A stretch of 45,726 nt of DNA from Acidobacteriota bacterium (GTDB taxonomy: Bacteria > Acidobacteriota > Terriglobia > Acidiferrales > UBA7541), in NCBI GenBank assembly GCA_003166795.1, contig PMUS01000099.1:39795-85520 (forward strand), written 5' to 3'. Below, in pieces: positions 9,395 to 19,006 of this stretch. Each line of letters starts with the position of its first letter. Position 1 is the first letter of the stretch. The position numbers and the translations under genes are program-made. The notes beneath the pieces are model-generated. The model saw only the letters and a program-made list of their open reading frames with translations. It ran no database searches and was not told the DNA's origin.

Positions 9395-10747
9395 ATGCAA
9401 GTCGCTGAGAAGAAACGGAAACTGCCCCATCTCGTAACCGCCCTTCCCGGCCCCAAAGCGAAGGAGATCGTCCAGCGCGACCACGATGTGGTCTCGCCTT
9501 CCTACACGCGCGATTACCCGCTGGTCGCAAAGACGGGCCGCGGCGCCGTGGTGGAGGATGTGGACGGAAATACCTTTCTCGATTTCGCGGCCGGAATCGC
9601 CGTCGTTGCCACCGGGCATTGCCATCCGCAAGTGGTCGCCGCCATCCAGAAGCAGGCGGCTGAGCTGATCCACATGTCCTGCACCGATTTTTATTACGAG
9701 GGCATGGTCGAGCTCGCCGAAAAGCTGGCAGCGATCGCGCCGGGCAAGAGCGCGAAGCGCGTCTATTTCGGAAATTCGGGCGCGGAGGCCGTGGAAGCCG
9801 CGATGAAGCTCGCGCGGTATCATACGAAGCGCGACAAGTTCATCGCGTTTCACGGCTGCTTTCATGGCCGCACGTTCGGCGCGCTATCGCTGACTGCGAG
9901 CAAGGCCGTGCAGCGAAAACATTTCGGGTCATTGCTTGCGGGAGTTTTTCACGCGCCCTACCCAAACACATATCGCGGGGCCTACGGCGTGCGTCCAGAA
10001 AATGCGTCAGCCGATGCGCTAGCCTACATCGAGAACGAACTCTTTAAGCGCCTCTGCGATCCATCCGATGTGGCGGCGATCTTTATCGAGCCGGTTCAGG
10101 GCGAAGGCGGATATCTGCCGGCTCCGGCGGAATTTCTGCAGGGACTCGAGCGCCTCTGCCGCAAGCACGGCATCCTGCTCGTTGCCGACGAAGTGCAGTC
10201 GGGGATGGGCCGCACGGGAAAATGGTGGGCTGTGGATCACGCGGGAATCGAGCCGGACATCATTTGCACGGCGAAGGGAATTGCCTCGGGAATGCCGCTT
10301 TGCGCCGTGATTGCGAAAGCGGATGTGATGGATTGGAAACCCGGCGCGCACGCCTCCACATTTGGTGGCAATCCCGTCTGTATTGCCGCGTCGCTTGCGA
10401 CCATCGCCGTACTGGAGGAGACTGCCATCGCGAACTGCGCTGCCATGGGCGAATTTATCTCCCGCCAGACCGCTGGATGGCGCGAGAGGCACAAAAGCGT
10501 GGGCGACATTCGTGGCAAGGGTCTGATGATCGGAATTGAATTCGTGCGCGATCAAAAGACGAAAGAAAAGGCTCCTGGAATCCGCGACCATGTGATCGAG
10601 TCTGCGTACAAGAAGGGACTCCTGTTGCTTGGCGCCGGAGAAAACTCCCTGCGGCTCGCTCCTCCACTGGTGATTGACGAGGAGCAGGCCGATTTTGCCG
10701 TGCGCACCATTGATGAATGCATCAGCGAGGCCGAGCGGTCGCTTTAG
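9395..10747 (+). CDS. Class III PLP-dependent aminotransferase (4-aminobutyrate/acetylornithine type)
   Basis: A 450-residue protein with an excellent GGAGGA ribosome site four bases before the ATG. It has the fold-type I hallmarks: GNSGAEAVEAAMKLAR (phosphate-binding cup, about 126-141), DEVQSG with D265 that contacts the pyridine nitrogen, and the Schiff-base lysine K294 in CTAKGIASGMP. The GlyAlaHisAlaSerThrPheGlyGlyAsn segment that closes the PLP phosphate site follows. Family members move an omega-amino group from GABA, ornithine or acetylornithine to 2-oxoglutarate. The N-terminal SYTRDYPLV is typical of the GabT/archaeal ornithine-aminotransferase-like group. The substrate cannot be decided from sequence, and no arginine or GABA genes adjoin it. 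Confidence 0.9.
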   Translation: MQVAEKKRKLPHLVTALPGPKAKEIVQRDHDVVSPSYTRDYPLVAKTGRGAVVEDVDGNTFLDFAAGIAVVATGHCHPQVVAAIQKQAAELIHMSCTDFYYEGMVELAEKLAAIAPGKSAKRVYFGNSGAEAVEAAMKLARYHTKRDKFIAFHGCFHGRTFGALSLTASKAVQRKHFGSLLAGVFHAPYPNTYRGAYGVRPENASADALAYIENELFKRLCDPSDVAAIFIEPVQGEGGYLPAPAEFLQGLERLCRKHGILLVADEVQSGMGRTGKWWAVDHAGIEPDIICTAKGIASGMPLCAVIAKADVMDWKPGAHASTFGGNPVCIAASLATIAVLEETAIANCAAMGEFISRQTAGWRERHKSVGDIRGKGLMIGIEFVRDQKTKEKAPGIRDHVIESAYKKGLLLLGAGENSLRLAPPLVIDEEQADFAVRTIDECISEAERSL

Positions 10748-10816
10748 TTCTAGCCCGGGCGGGTCGAGCGGACTCGCCCTCGCGTATTGCCGGTTCATTC
10801 GCCCGTGGGAACGCAA

Positions 10817-11293
10817 ATGTTCGCGCGCTTCATTTTCGCCGTCGTGGACTTCGCCGCCCGCAAGGGCCTCGCCGAGGCCCGCGTCACGGACTCCACCGCG
10901 TCCTCCCCCAAGCAACACGCGCGCCGCACCGGCGTTCGAGGTGAAACGTATGCCTATTGGTATCTTCGCCGCCACGGCTACGTGCTCGTCGCGCGGAATT
11001 ACACCTCGCCGGGACTCAAGGGCGAGCTCGACATGGTTGGCTACGACGGGCCGGTCCTTGCGTTCGTGGAGGTGAAGACGCGCGCGGTGAGCGAGCGCGA
11101 GCAGCCAACGCCCGAAGAAGCGGTGAACGCGGATAAACGCCGCTTCATCGCGCGCATGGCGCGACAGTTTCTTCGCACGCGGCGTGCTGAGGCCGTCCCC
11201 TACCGCTTTGACGTCCTCGCCATCGAAACCCGTGCGGGCGCGCGTCCCGCAGTGCGCCTCCACAAGGGCGCGTTCGTTCCTGAAGCAACCTGA
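10817..11293 (+). CDS. yraN: UPF0102/YraN-family endonuclease-like protein
   Basis: ATG at 10817 gives 158 residues; an in-frame TTG 30 bases upstream would add an atypical leader. The core has GVRGETYAYWYLRRHGYVLVARNY, then the nuclease-like GELDMVGYDG and FVEVKTR, the (E)-xD-...-ExK arrangement shared with Holliday-junction-resolvase-like folds. The family is near-universal but its biological role is not settled. It starts 70 bases after the aminotransferase and may be co-transcribed. The N-terminal ~40 residues before the core are longer than usual. Confidence 0.88.
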   Translation: MFARFIFAVVDFAARKGLAEARVTDSTASSPKQHARRTGVRGETYAYWYLRRHGYVLVARNYTSPGLKGELDMVGYDGPVLAFVEVKTRAVSEREQPTPEEAVNADKRRFIARMARQFLRTRRAEAVPYRFDVLAIETRAGARPAVRLHKGAFVPEAT

Positions 11294-11391
11294 CTAACAC
11301 CGATCCTTCCGCGCGTGTGTGCCGTAGTAAAATGTTTGCCCACGGACTGCGTTTGGCCCATGATGGACCGCGCGAAATTGAGGAGGCAAGG

Positions 11392-12396
11392 TTGCCGGAG
11401 CTTCGCAGAGACCCGATCACTGGCCGGTGGGTCATTATTTCCTCGGACCGGAACAGGCGCCCGTCGGATTTTGTGCGGGAAAGCGTTCAGATCAAAGGGA
11501 TCGGGATATGTCCCTTCTGCCCGGGGAATGAAGGAAAGACACCGCCGGAAGTGCTTGCCTATGGACGCAACAGCAGCGGGAAGGACACCCCCGGGTGGTC
11601 GCTGCGCGTGGTGCCCAATAAGTTTCCGGGGCTGGGCATCGAAGGCGACTTGGACCGCGTGGGCGAAGGCATCTTCGACCGCATGAACGGCGTGGGCGCG
11701 CACGAAGTGATCGTGGAAACGCCCGACCATCAGCTCACGCTTGCATCCATGCCGGTGAGAGCGCTCGAGGAAACTCTGTGGGCGTATCGCGACCGCATGC
11801 TCGATCTCAAGAATGACCGCCGCTTCCGCTACATCCTGCTTTTCAAAAACCACGGAGAGCCGGCCGGCGCATCGCTGGAGCACACGCACTCGCAGTTGAT
11901 CGCGCTGCCGATCGTGCCCAAGCGCGTGCGCGAGGAAGTGGACAACTCAAAACACTATTACGACGAAAAAGAGCGCTGCATTTTCTGCGACATGATCCGC
12001 CAGGAAATTGAAACTGAGTCGCGCGTGATCCTGAATGACGATTACTTCATCGCGCTCGCACCCTACGCGCCGCGTTTCCCGTTCGAAACGTGGATCCTGC
12101 CGCGGCAGCACAGCTCGGCCTTCGAACACATGCCCACGCCGCACTATGGCGCGCTCGCGAGAGTACTGCGTAATTTTCTGGGGCGGCTCGACGCCGCGCT
12201 CGCTTTCCCCTCTTACAACTTCGTCGTGCACACCTCGCCCATCGGCGAGGAAACGAACGACCACTACCACTGGCACATCGAGATGATGCCCAAGCTGAGC
12301 AAGGTGGCGGGATTCGAATGGGGCACGGGCTTCTACATCAATCCCACGCCGCCTGAGGAAGCCGCGCGGTTTTTGCGTGAAGCGACGCCGCGGTAA
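11392..12396 (+). CDS. galT: Galactose-1-phosphate uridylyltransferase
   Basis: I chose TTG at 11392 because AGGAGG sits five bases upstream and the protein then starts MPELRRDPITGRWVIIS, the normal start of this family; upstream in-frame ATG and GTG codons lack ribosome sites. It has 334 residues. The zinc site is CPFC near the N-terminus, with a second CIFC pair in the middle. The HIT-type catalytic motif is EHTHSQ, in which the second histidine carries the UMP. HYHWHIEMMP near the C-terminus supplies further metal/fold residues. It transfers UMP between UDP-glucose and galactose-1-phosphate in the Leloir pathway. No galK or galE is adjacent. Related enzymes act on other sugar phosphates, so the exact substrate is probable rather than certain. 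Confidence 0.88.
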   Translation: MPELRRDPITGRWVIISSDRNRRPSDFVRESVQIKGIGICPFCPGNEGKTPPEVLAYGRNSSGKDTPGWSLRVVPNKFPGLGIEGDLDRVGEGIFDRMNGVGAHEVIVETPDHQLTLASMPVRALEETLWAYRDRMLDLKNDRRFRYILLFKNHGEPAGASLEHTHSQLIALPIVPKRVREEVDNSKHYYDEKERCIFCDMIRQEIETESRVILNDDYFIALAPYAPRFPFETWILPRQHSSAFEHMPTPHYGALARVLRNFLGRLDAALAFPSYNFVVHTSPIGEETNDHYHWHIEMMPKLSKVAGFEWGTGFYINPTPPEEAARFLREATPR

Positions 12397-12418
12397 CAAC
12401 TCGATAAGAAATCCATTC

Positions 12419-14629
12419 CTACGATTGTTTCAGTTTCTTCCTTGCGGAATAGAACAACGTTGCAGCGAGCGCGACAAATAGCAGCACGCCGAACCATGGC
12501 GCCTGCTGTAGGTGCGGCATGAACCTTTCGCCAAGCGCCGAAAAAAACGTCGGGGACCATGGAAGATGCAGCGCTCGCGCGAGCGAGTGCGGCACGTGAC
12601 TGCTCAATTCAGGGTCCTGGAGGAGGTTGATGATGATGGCGAGCAATCCAAAAACACCTCCGGCGGCGATTAAACCGCTCGAATAGAGCGAGCCAGGACT
12701 TACCTCACTTTCGACGCCGGCTTCCTTTTCACGGCCCTGCTCGGCCGCCCACCGAACTATACCTCCGGCGAACATCGCCATCGTCGTCCCGATGGAAATG
12801 TAAGAGCCGACGGCGAACGGCAGCGAACGCACTCCGAGAATCTCGATCGCAATTACCAGGAAAACTCCGAGGAATACAAGCCGCCAAGGCAGCCGGCGAT
12901 TCAGGATGCCGCTGATGACCGTGGCCATCAACCGCGCCTGAGGCGCAGCGGCGCGGGCGCTCCCGATTCCCTGCTCCCATTGAATTTCAATCTGCCGCGA
13001 GTCCGGGTCGTAGAGATACTTGCCGTCGGGTATCACGCCCGAGCCGATGGCGTTGACGAGCACGTAGGTTTTTCCATCGTGCACGTAGTTGCTGTCCTGC
13101 CGCTCGACGCCGACCGGGAGATTGTTGACATCCAGAGGCATCTGAATCGGCTTGTACTGCGCGAGGCCAACGTTCATCAGGATCAGCGTACCGCCAATGG
13201 CAAGCGACGAGACCAACACGCCAATGACCAGCGCGATTTGTTGTTTCGCCGGCGTGGCGCCAACCAGAAATCCGGTCTTCAAGTCCTGCGATGTGGCGCC
13301 GGCAATCGCCGCCGCGATGCAAACCACGCCGCCGATGGTTAGCGCGAGAATGGCGTAAGAGCTAGCGGTCCAGTGCGCGACCAGGAACATCGCGCATGTG
13401 GCCATCAACGTGGCGATCGTCATGCCGCTGATCGGGTTCGAGGAGTTGCCGATCAGTCCGCTGATGCGCGAGGCGACAGTCACGAACAGGAAGCCGAAGA
13501 CGACAATGAAAAGCGACGCGAGCAAATTCGCGAAGATGCCTGTCTGCGCCCCCGGTACAGGCTTGAACGTCAGAAACGCCCAGATCATCAGGAGGATCAG
13601 AATCGAACCGCCGGTGACGACCTTCATCGAAAGATCGCGCTCCGTGCGGCTCGCGACGGGCATGGATTCCTGCTTCGCGCGGACGTCCTTAAGGCCGGCG
13701 CTCAACGCCGCAAAAATCGTAGGCAGCGTTTTGATCAGCGTGATCAGACCCGAGCACGCCACGGCCCCGGCACCCATGGGGCGAATGTACGTCGCCCAAA
13801 GCTGATCGGGAGACATCTGCGGGATCGGAATGGTGCTGGGGTAGAGTGCGACGTTGGGCGCGAGCGAGCCGAAGAAGCGCATCGCCGGCATCATCACGAG
13901 CCAGGAAATCACGCCTCCCGCAAACAAGAATCCCGCCACACGCGGTCCGATAATGTAGCCGACACCCAGATATTCAGAGGTAATCGTGCAGCGCATGGAC
14001 GCGCCCGGCAACCATTTCGGCTGGTAGTCCGGTTGGCTAGGCCAGAGCCCCAGCGTGTTCATGCAGAAGGTGTACGCGCCGCCCAGCCCGAGGCCCCAAA
14101 AAACGCGCCCGGCAAAGGATCCGCCGCGCTCTCCGGCCACAAGCACGTCGGCGCAAGCCGTGCCCTCGGGAAAAGTGAGATTGCCGTGCTCCTTCACGAT
14201 CAGCTGGCGGCGGAGCGGAATCATGAACAGCACGCCCAGCGTTCCGCCGAGCAGCGCCAGGTAGAAAATGCGCCAGTACTCTGTGTTGAGCGAGTATCCG
14301 AGGAAAATCAGGGCGGGCATGGTGAAGATGACGCCCGCGGCGGCCGATTCGCCGGCCGAGCCCGTCGTCTGCACGATGTTGTTTTCGAGAATTGTCGAGC
14401 GCCCGAACGCGCGGAGGATGCTGATGGAAAGGACGGCGATCGGGATGGAAGCGGAAACGGTCAGGCCCGCGCGCAGGCCCACATATACGGAAACCGCGCC
14501 GAATAAAATCCCGAAGAGCGAGCCCAATACAATCGCGCGAAGGCTGAATTCGCGGACGCTTTCTTCCGAGTCAACATATGGGCGGAATTCGCCCGGCGGT
14601 GCGGTCGAACTCCAGGGCTTCGTGGCCAC
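12419..14629 (-). CDS. OPT-family oligopeptide transporter
   Basis: GTG at 14629 is preceded by GGGAGG six bases upstream and gives 736 residues. The frame is open for 94 more codons upstream, but that stretch is Arg/Cys/His-rich and unlike the family. After a short polar N-terminus (EFRPYVDSEESVREFSLRA) come about 14-16 hydrophobic helices. The signature ENNIVQTTGSAGES and GVIFTMPAL identifies the OPT superfamily, proton-coupled symporters of small peptides or metal chelates in the inner membrane. A hydrophilic periplasmic loop of about 75 residues lies roughly two thirds along. It converges on galT with a 22-bp gap. The substrate is unknown. Confidence 0.92.
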   Translation of the reverse strand: MATKPWSSTAPPGEFRPYVDSEESVREFSLRAIVLGSLFGILFGAVSVYVGLRAGLTVSASIPIAVLSISILRAFGRSTILENNIVQTTGSAGESAAAGVIFTMPALIFLGYSLNTEYWRIFYLALLGGTLGVLFMIPLRRQLIVKEHGNLTFPEGTACADVLVAGERGGSFAGRVFWGLGLGGAYTFCMNTLGLWPSQPDYQPKWLPGASMRCTITSEYLGVGYIIGPRVAGFLFAGGVISWLVMMPAMRFFGSLAPNVALYPSTIPIPQMSPDQLWATYIRPMGAGAVACSGLITLIKTLPTIFAALSAGLKDVRAKQESMPVASRTERDLSMKVVTGGSILILLMIWAFLTFKPVPGAQTGIFANLLASLFIVVFGFLFVTVASRISGLIGNSSNPISGMTIATLMATCAMFLVAHWTASSYAILALTIGGVVCIAAAIAGATSQDLKTGFLVGATPAKQQIALVIGVLVSSLAIGGTLILMNVGLAQYKPIQMPLDVNNLPVGVERQDSNYVHDGKTYVLVNAIGSGVIPDGKYLYDPDSRQIEIQWEQGIGSARAAAPQARLMATVISGILNRRLPWRLVFLGVFLVIAIEILGVRSLPFAVGSYISIGTTMAMFAGGIVRWAAEQGREKEAGVESEVSPGSLYSSGLIAAGGVFGLLAIIINLLQDPELSSHVPHSLARALHLPWSPTFFSALGERFMPHLQQAPWFGVLLFVALAATLFYSARKKLKQS

Positions 14630-14874
14630 GCTTTGCCTCCCTTGCCATATTGCCGAACGCCGGTGCGAACATACGCCGGATAGGGCGCAACAGAGCGGGC
14701 AAGTTAGCATCACGCGCGCGTACAGGCAAGGCGCAATCGGGTGGGCCGGCCTGTGTTTCGGCCAGGAACCAGGGCGTCGCATTAAACGAGGAGAGCGGTC
14801 GTGGCGAAGACATGGCGCTCCGGCAGCTTCTGATCTATGCCAAGTTACCCTTACGACTCCATCAGCCGGGTCAA

Positions 14875-14904
14875 TTGACAGGAGGCGGCGCTTCGGGATA
14901 GCGT
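14875..14904 (+). promoter_or_regulatory. Possible promoter for the DUF3857 gene pair
   Basis: A perfect TTGACA (14875-14880) is followed after 18 bases by TAGCGT (14899-14904), a weak -10. It lies in the 375-bp divergent gap 14630-15004, which otherwise shows no gene or obvious structure. Confidence 0.4.
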
Positions 14905-15004
14905 TGGACACACGTCACTACCTACAAACTAGGCGAAAGGCAGGCGCGGGAAGCGGTCCCGGCCGCGGAGCTGCCTGCAACAGCGAAAACGCGAGGAGGC
15001 TCGC

Positions 15005-16966
15005 ATGAATCGAACACGCACAACCATGTATGCCGTCGCCATTCTCATCGTGGTGTTTGCGGCCTTTCCGCGCGTCTCGCGAGCGGACGACTGGCTCCCG
15101 ATTCCACCTGAAGACCTTGCCCTGAAGGACAATCCGAAGCAGCCCGGCGCGGATGCGATGGTGCTCTATCGGGAGGTCAACGAGGATGCCAAACAGGCTT
15201 CCGTCAACAATTACATTCGCATCAAGATTTTTTCGCAAGTCGGCGTGAAGTCTCAGGCCGATATCGAACTCCCGTACAACAAGGTCACTGAAACGATCCA
15301 GGCGGTCCGTGGCCGTACGATTCGCCCCGACGGCAGCATCGCGGAATTCGACGGAAGGACATACGACAAGGAAATCGTGAAGGCTGGCGGGATCAAATAT
15401 CTAGCGAAGACTTTCACCATGCCTGATGTGCAGCCGGGCTGCATCATCGAATACCGCTATCGGGACCAGTACGACGATAAGTTTGCATGGAGCCTTGGAT
15501 GGACGGTGCAATACGATTTGTACACGCGTTTGGCACGTTTCTCAATTAAACCGGACGACTCCTCCTACTCGCCGCCGCTCTTTTCTCGCAGTTACGCCCT
15601 GCCGCCTGGCCTGGCTACTATCCAGAAGCAATCGAATCTATTTACGCTCGAAATCCACGATCTACCTGGAATCGAAGAGGAACAGCTGATGCCGCCGGTA
15701 GCGGCGCTCGAGGCGCAGGTGGAATTTTACTATCGCTCCCCGGGCGATCCGTCCAACGAGACGCCGGACCAATATTGGAAGCGAATAGGTAAGCAGTGGA
15801 ACGGCGATGTGGATCATTTTGTGGACAAGAAAAAAGAGCTCGCTGCGGAAGTTTCGCAGGATGTGAGCGCCGCCGATTCTCCGGAAATAAAGCTGCGGAA
15901 ACTCTACGCGCGCGTCCTTAAGATCAAGAACTTGGACATGGAGGACGAGAAATCGGAGAAGGAAACCAAGCACGAGGAGATCAAAGATAACAACAGCGCG
16001 GAAGACGTGCTCAAACATGGATACGGCCACAGCCTTGACATCAGTTTTTTGATGATAGGCCTCGCACGCGCGGCGGGATTCGAAGCCGCCGAGGTCCGAG
16101 TCGCACCGCTCACCGGAATGATTTTCATCCCGAGCAGGGAAGCAGCGTCGGATTTGAGCGCAGAACTCGTATGGATTCGCGCGGATAACAAGGAATACTA
16201 CCTCGATCCCGCAGCTCGGTTCTATCCCTTTGGCGTGCTCCCCTGGTATGAAGCGGCGGCAAGTGGAATGCGCGTCAGCAAGGACGGGAGCGAAAAAATC
16301 ATGACGCCCCCAGCTGCGACGGCAGATGCCACCATCGTGCGCCATGCCGACATCACAGTAGATAATGACATGGAGATTTCCGGAAAGATTCAAGTGGACT
16401 TTACCGGCCAGGAAGCTGCCACCCGCCGCTTCTACAATCGCAACGAAGATGACGCGGGTCGAAAAAAAATCCTCGGCGACGAAATCAAGGGATGGTTGAC
16501 GGCCGATTCAACGTTTGAGGTTACCAGCATCACGAACTGGGACAATACGGATGATCCGCTTCACGTGGAAGGAGCGCTGAAAGTGCCGTCCCTTGCCACT
16601 GGGTCCGTGCAGCGAATGCTGATGCCTTTGGACCTGTTTCAAACAACCGAGGTCGGCTACTTCCAATCTCAGAAACGTACGAATGAAGTTGATTTTCCGT
16701 ATCCGTACGAAAAGGTGGATGATCTGGTGATTCACATCCCGCTCGGATACAAGGTACAGGCCGTGCCGAATCCACAAAAAATCAGTCCCGGCCCGGTATC
16801 GTACGAAATCTCAGCCGCGCAACAATCGGATGGCGTCGAAGTGAAGCGCCAACTGATGGTCAGCGGAATACGTTACGCGAAAGAGTCTTATCCGGGCCTC
16901 CGCAATTTTTTCAGCGTGGTGAAATCGAATGACGATGCCCAGGTCATGCTGCAGGCGGGTAGGTAA
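15005..16966 (+). CDS. Exported DUF3857/transglutaminase-like protein with degenerate active site
   Basis: A 653-residue protein, ATG preceded by GAGGAG. A signal peptide covers 1-27 (cleavage near VSRA-DD). Residues about 55-240 are a DUF3857 domain (…GRTIRPDGSIAEFDG…PDVQPGCIIEY…). Residues about 290-410 align with a transglutaminase-like core, but the catalytic cysteine position holds S343 (HGYGHSLD where the neighbour has HQYGDCKD). The catalytic histidine position appears to be a glutamate in SAELVW. The conserved aspartate in YYLDPAARFYPFG remains. A beta-rich DUF2569/DUF3858-like tail follows. It is probably a periplasmic binding or scaffolding pseudoenzyme. The next gene starts 7 bases downstream and encodes an intact paralogue, so the two are likely co-expressed. 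Confidence 0.85.
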   Translation: MNRTRTTMYAVAILIVVFAAFPRVSRADDWLPIPPEDLALKDNPKQPGADAMVLYREVNEDAKQASVNNYIRIKIFSQVGVKSQADIELPYNKVTETIQAVRGRTIRPDGSIAEFDGRTYDKEIVKAGGIKYLAKTFTMPDVQPGCIIEYRYRDQYDDKFAWSLGWTVQYDLYTRLARFSIKPDDSSYSPPLFSRSYALPPGLATIQKQSNLFTLEIHDLPGIEEEQLMPPVAALEAQVEFYYRSPGDPSNETPDQYWKRIGKQWNGDVDHFVDKKKELAAEVSQDVSAADSPEIKLRKLYARVLKIKNLDMEDEKSEKETKHEEIKDNNSAEDVLKHGYGHSLDISFLMIGLARAAGFEAAEVRVAPLTGMIFIPSREAASDLSAELVWIRADNKEYYLDPAARFYPFGVLPWYEAAASGMRVSKDGSEKIMTPPAATADATIVRHADITVDNDMEISGKIQVDFTGQEAATRRFYNRNEDDAGRKKILGDEIKGWLTADSTFEVTSITNWDNTDDPLHVEGALKVPSLATGSVQRMLMPLDLFQTTEVGYFQSQKRTNEVDFPYPYEKVDDLVIHIPLGYKVQAVPNPQKISPGPVSYEISAAQQSDGVEVKRQLMVSGIRYAKESYPGLRNFFSVVKSNDDAQVMLQAGR

Positions 16967-16973
16967 CGCCGGA

Positions 16974-18962
16974 ATGATTCGGCGCATGGCTCTACTGGCG
17001 GTGGGCGCCGCTATGGCCGTGCTGTGGGCCGCTCCGCGCGCCGCGGCTGACTCGGCGCCGGATTGGCTTCGCGCAGCGGCCCGCGAGAAGCTTCCCGAGT
17101 ACCCGCCCGATACCGTTGCGGTCGAACTTCTCGACGAGTTGCAAACGACCGTGCAGGATAACGGCTCGATCGATACCCGCCACCGCGTTGCGTATCGGTT
17201 GCTCCGCCCTGAAGCCAAGGACCAGTATGGCTTTGCGAGCGTGCAGTTCGACAATGAAACCAAGGTTACGTCTTTCAACGCCTGGACCATCACCATGGAT
17301 GGCCACGAATTTGCGCTGAAGGACAAAGATTCGGCGGAAATAGGCCTGACGACTTACGAAGTATTCTCAGACGACAAAGCAAAGATCCAGAAGTTTACGG
17401 AGGCGAATCCAGGCAGCGTTGTCGGTTATGAATACGTCCAACGGAACCGCCCGTTTATCTTCGAGGATGATTGGACTTTTCAGGGCAGAATTCCGCTTCG
17501 TCACGGGCGCCTCATCTTGCAAATCCCGGCCGGATGGGATTTCACCGCGCGATGGTTTAATTACGCAGATCAAAAACCGCAGAATTCCGGAGGCAATCAA
17601 TCTGTCTGGGAAGTGAACGACGTTGCCGCCGTGGAGACCGAGCCTGAAATGCCCCCTTGGATAGCGGTGGCCGGCTGGGTGGGTCTGAAGTATTTCCCCC
17701 GCGATCCGGCCATGCGCGCCAGAACAACCGGATCCTGGAGCGACTTGGGGCTTTGGTATGCCGGTCTCACGCAATCAAGTCGTACGGCCTCCCCGGAAAT
17801 AAAGCAGAAGGTAGCCGAGCTGACGTCCGGGCTTTCGGACCCGGTCGCTAAAATGCGCGCGCTAACGGATTACATGCAGAAGAGGATTCGTTATGTCGCA
17901 ATCGAATTCGGCATCGGCGGCTACCAACCTCATCCCGCGGCCGACGTGTTCACCCATCAGTACGGCGACTGCAAGGACAAGGCGACTCTTCTGAGCACGA
18001 TGCTCCACGAAATCGGAATCGAGTCGTACTATGTGGTCGTGGATGCCGATCGCGGAATCGTCCGGTCGGACTATCCTTCGATGCACTTCGACCACGTGAT
18101 CGTCGCAATCAGGCTGCCGGATGGCGTGGATGCATCTTCGCTTTACGCGGTTGTTAATGACCCGAAATTGGGAAGGTTGCTCTTTTTTGATCCGACCAAC
18201 GAATATGTGCCTCTCGGCTATTTGCCTTGGTATCTCCAAAATAACGATGGGCTGGTGGTTACGAGCGGAGGTGGAGCGCTCGAATCGATGCCGCTCCTGC
18301 CGCCCGCGACTAATCGGTTGCTGCGAACGGCAAAGTTTAGTTTGAGTGGCGCTGGCGACCTTTCCGGGGAGGTTCACGAGGTCCAGTGGGGAGGGCCGGC
18401 GGCCCAACAACGCGAGGAGTTTCTCGAAGCTCAGCCTGCGAAGCGCGCCGAGGTCTTCGACAATTTTCTGGGTCGCTACCTAAACAACTTCACGCTGACG
18501 GGCGCCTCGCTCGGGAACCTCGATCAATATGAACTGAGCCTTGTACTCACCTACAAGTTTGTATCACCGGGATACGCGAACGCTTCGGGTGATTTGCTTT
18601 TCTTCCGGCCGCGTGTGCTGGGCGATCACTCGAGCAACCTCCTGCGCCTGTTCGCGGAACAGAAGCCGCGCAAGTACCCAATCGAGTTTAACGAGGCGAC
18701 CATTCAGGACGACGTCTTCGACATCGCGCTGCCCGCGGGTTACGTGGTGGACGGGTTACCACCGCCCGTGCAGGTCGATTGCGAGTACGCGACATACCAC
18801 AGCGAAACAAAAGTCGCGGACGGCGTGTTGCATTACAAGCGGAGCTTCCAAATTAATGAGGTTACGGTCCCCACCGAAAAGCTGCCCGAGATCAGGAATT
18901 TCCTGAAACAAGTCGCCGCCGACCAGAGCACGAGCGCGATTCTGCGACGCGCGACCCCCTGA
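16974..18962 (+). CDS. Exported DUF3857/transglutaminase-domain protein, intact catalytic site
   Basis: ATG at 16974 gives 662 residues beginning MIRRMALLAVGAAM, a signal peptide cleaved near ARAAA-DS; the frame extends 45 bases upstream into the preceding gene without a better start. The DUF3857 domain spans about 45-250. The transglutaminase core has the cysteine in QYGDCKDKATLL (C333), a histidine in MHFDHVIVAI and the aspartate in FFDPTNEYVPLG, a complete Cys-His-Asp triad. Members are periplasmic and may act as cysteine peptidases or cross-linkers, but substrates are not known. It is the second of a tandem pair and converges on yqeY. Confidence 0.88.
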   Translation: MIRRMALLAVGAAMAVLWAAPRAAADSAPDWLRAAAREKLPEYPPDTVAVELLDELQTTVQDNGSIDTRHRVAYRLLRPEAKDQYGFASVQFDNETKVTSFNAWTITMDGHEFALKDKDSAEIGLTTYEVFSDDKAKIQKFTEANPGSVVGYEYVQRNRPFIFEDDWTFQGRIPLRHGRLILQIPAGWDFTARWFNYADQKPQNSGGNQSVWEVNDVAAVETEPEMPPWIAVAGWVGLKYFPRDPAMRARTTGSWSDLGLWYAGLTQSSRTASPEIKQKVAELTSGLSDPVAKMRALTDYMQKRIRYVAIEFGIGGYQPHPAADVFTHQYGDCKDKATLLSTMLHEIGIESYYVVVDADRGIVRSDYPSMHFDHVIVAIRLPDGVDASSLYAVVNDPKLGRLLFFDPTNEYVPLGYLPWYLQNNDGLVVTSGGGALESMPLLPPATNRLLRTAKFSLSGAGDLSGEVHEVQWGGPAAQQREEFLEAQPAKRAEVFDNFLGRYLNNFTLTGASLGNLDQYELSLVLTYKFVSPGYANASGDLLFFRPRVLGDHSSNLLRLFAEQKPRKYPIEFNEATIQDDVFDIALPAGYVVDGLPPPVQVDCEYATYHSETKVADGVLHYKRSFQINEVTVPTEKLPEIRNFLKQVAADQSTSAILRRATP

Positions 18963-19006
18963 TCGCATCTGGCCCAATCATCCGTGGGAAAGTTGGATCA
19001 GGAACT

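Noticed and set aside
14630-14911. N-terminal extension of the OPT transporter by 94 residues
   Set aside because: Cys/His/Arg-rich, unlike the family, and the GTG at 14629 has an ideal ribosome site.
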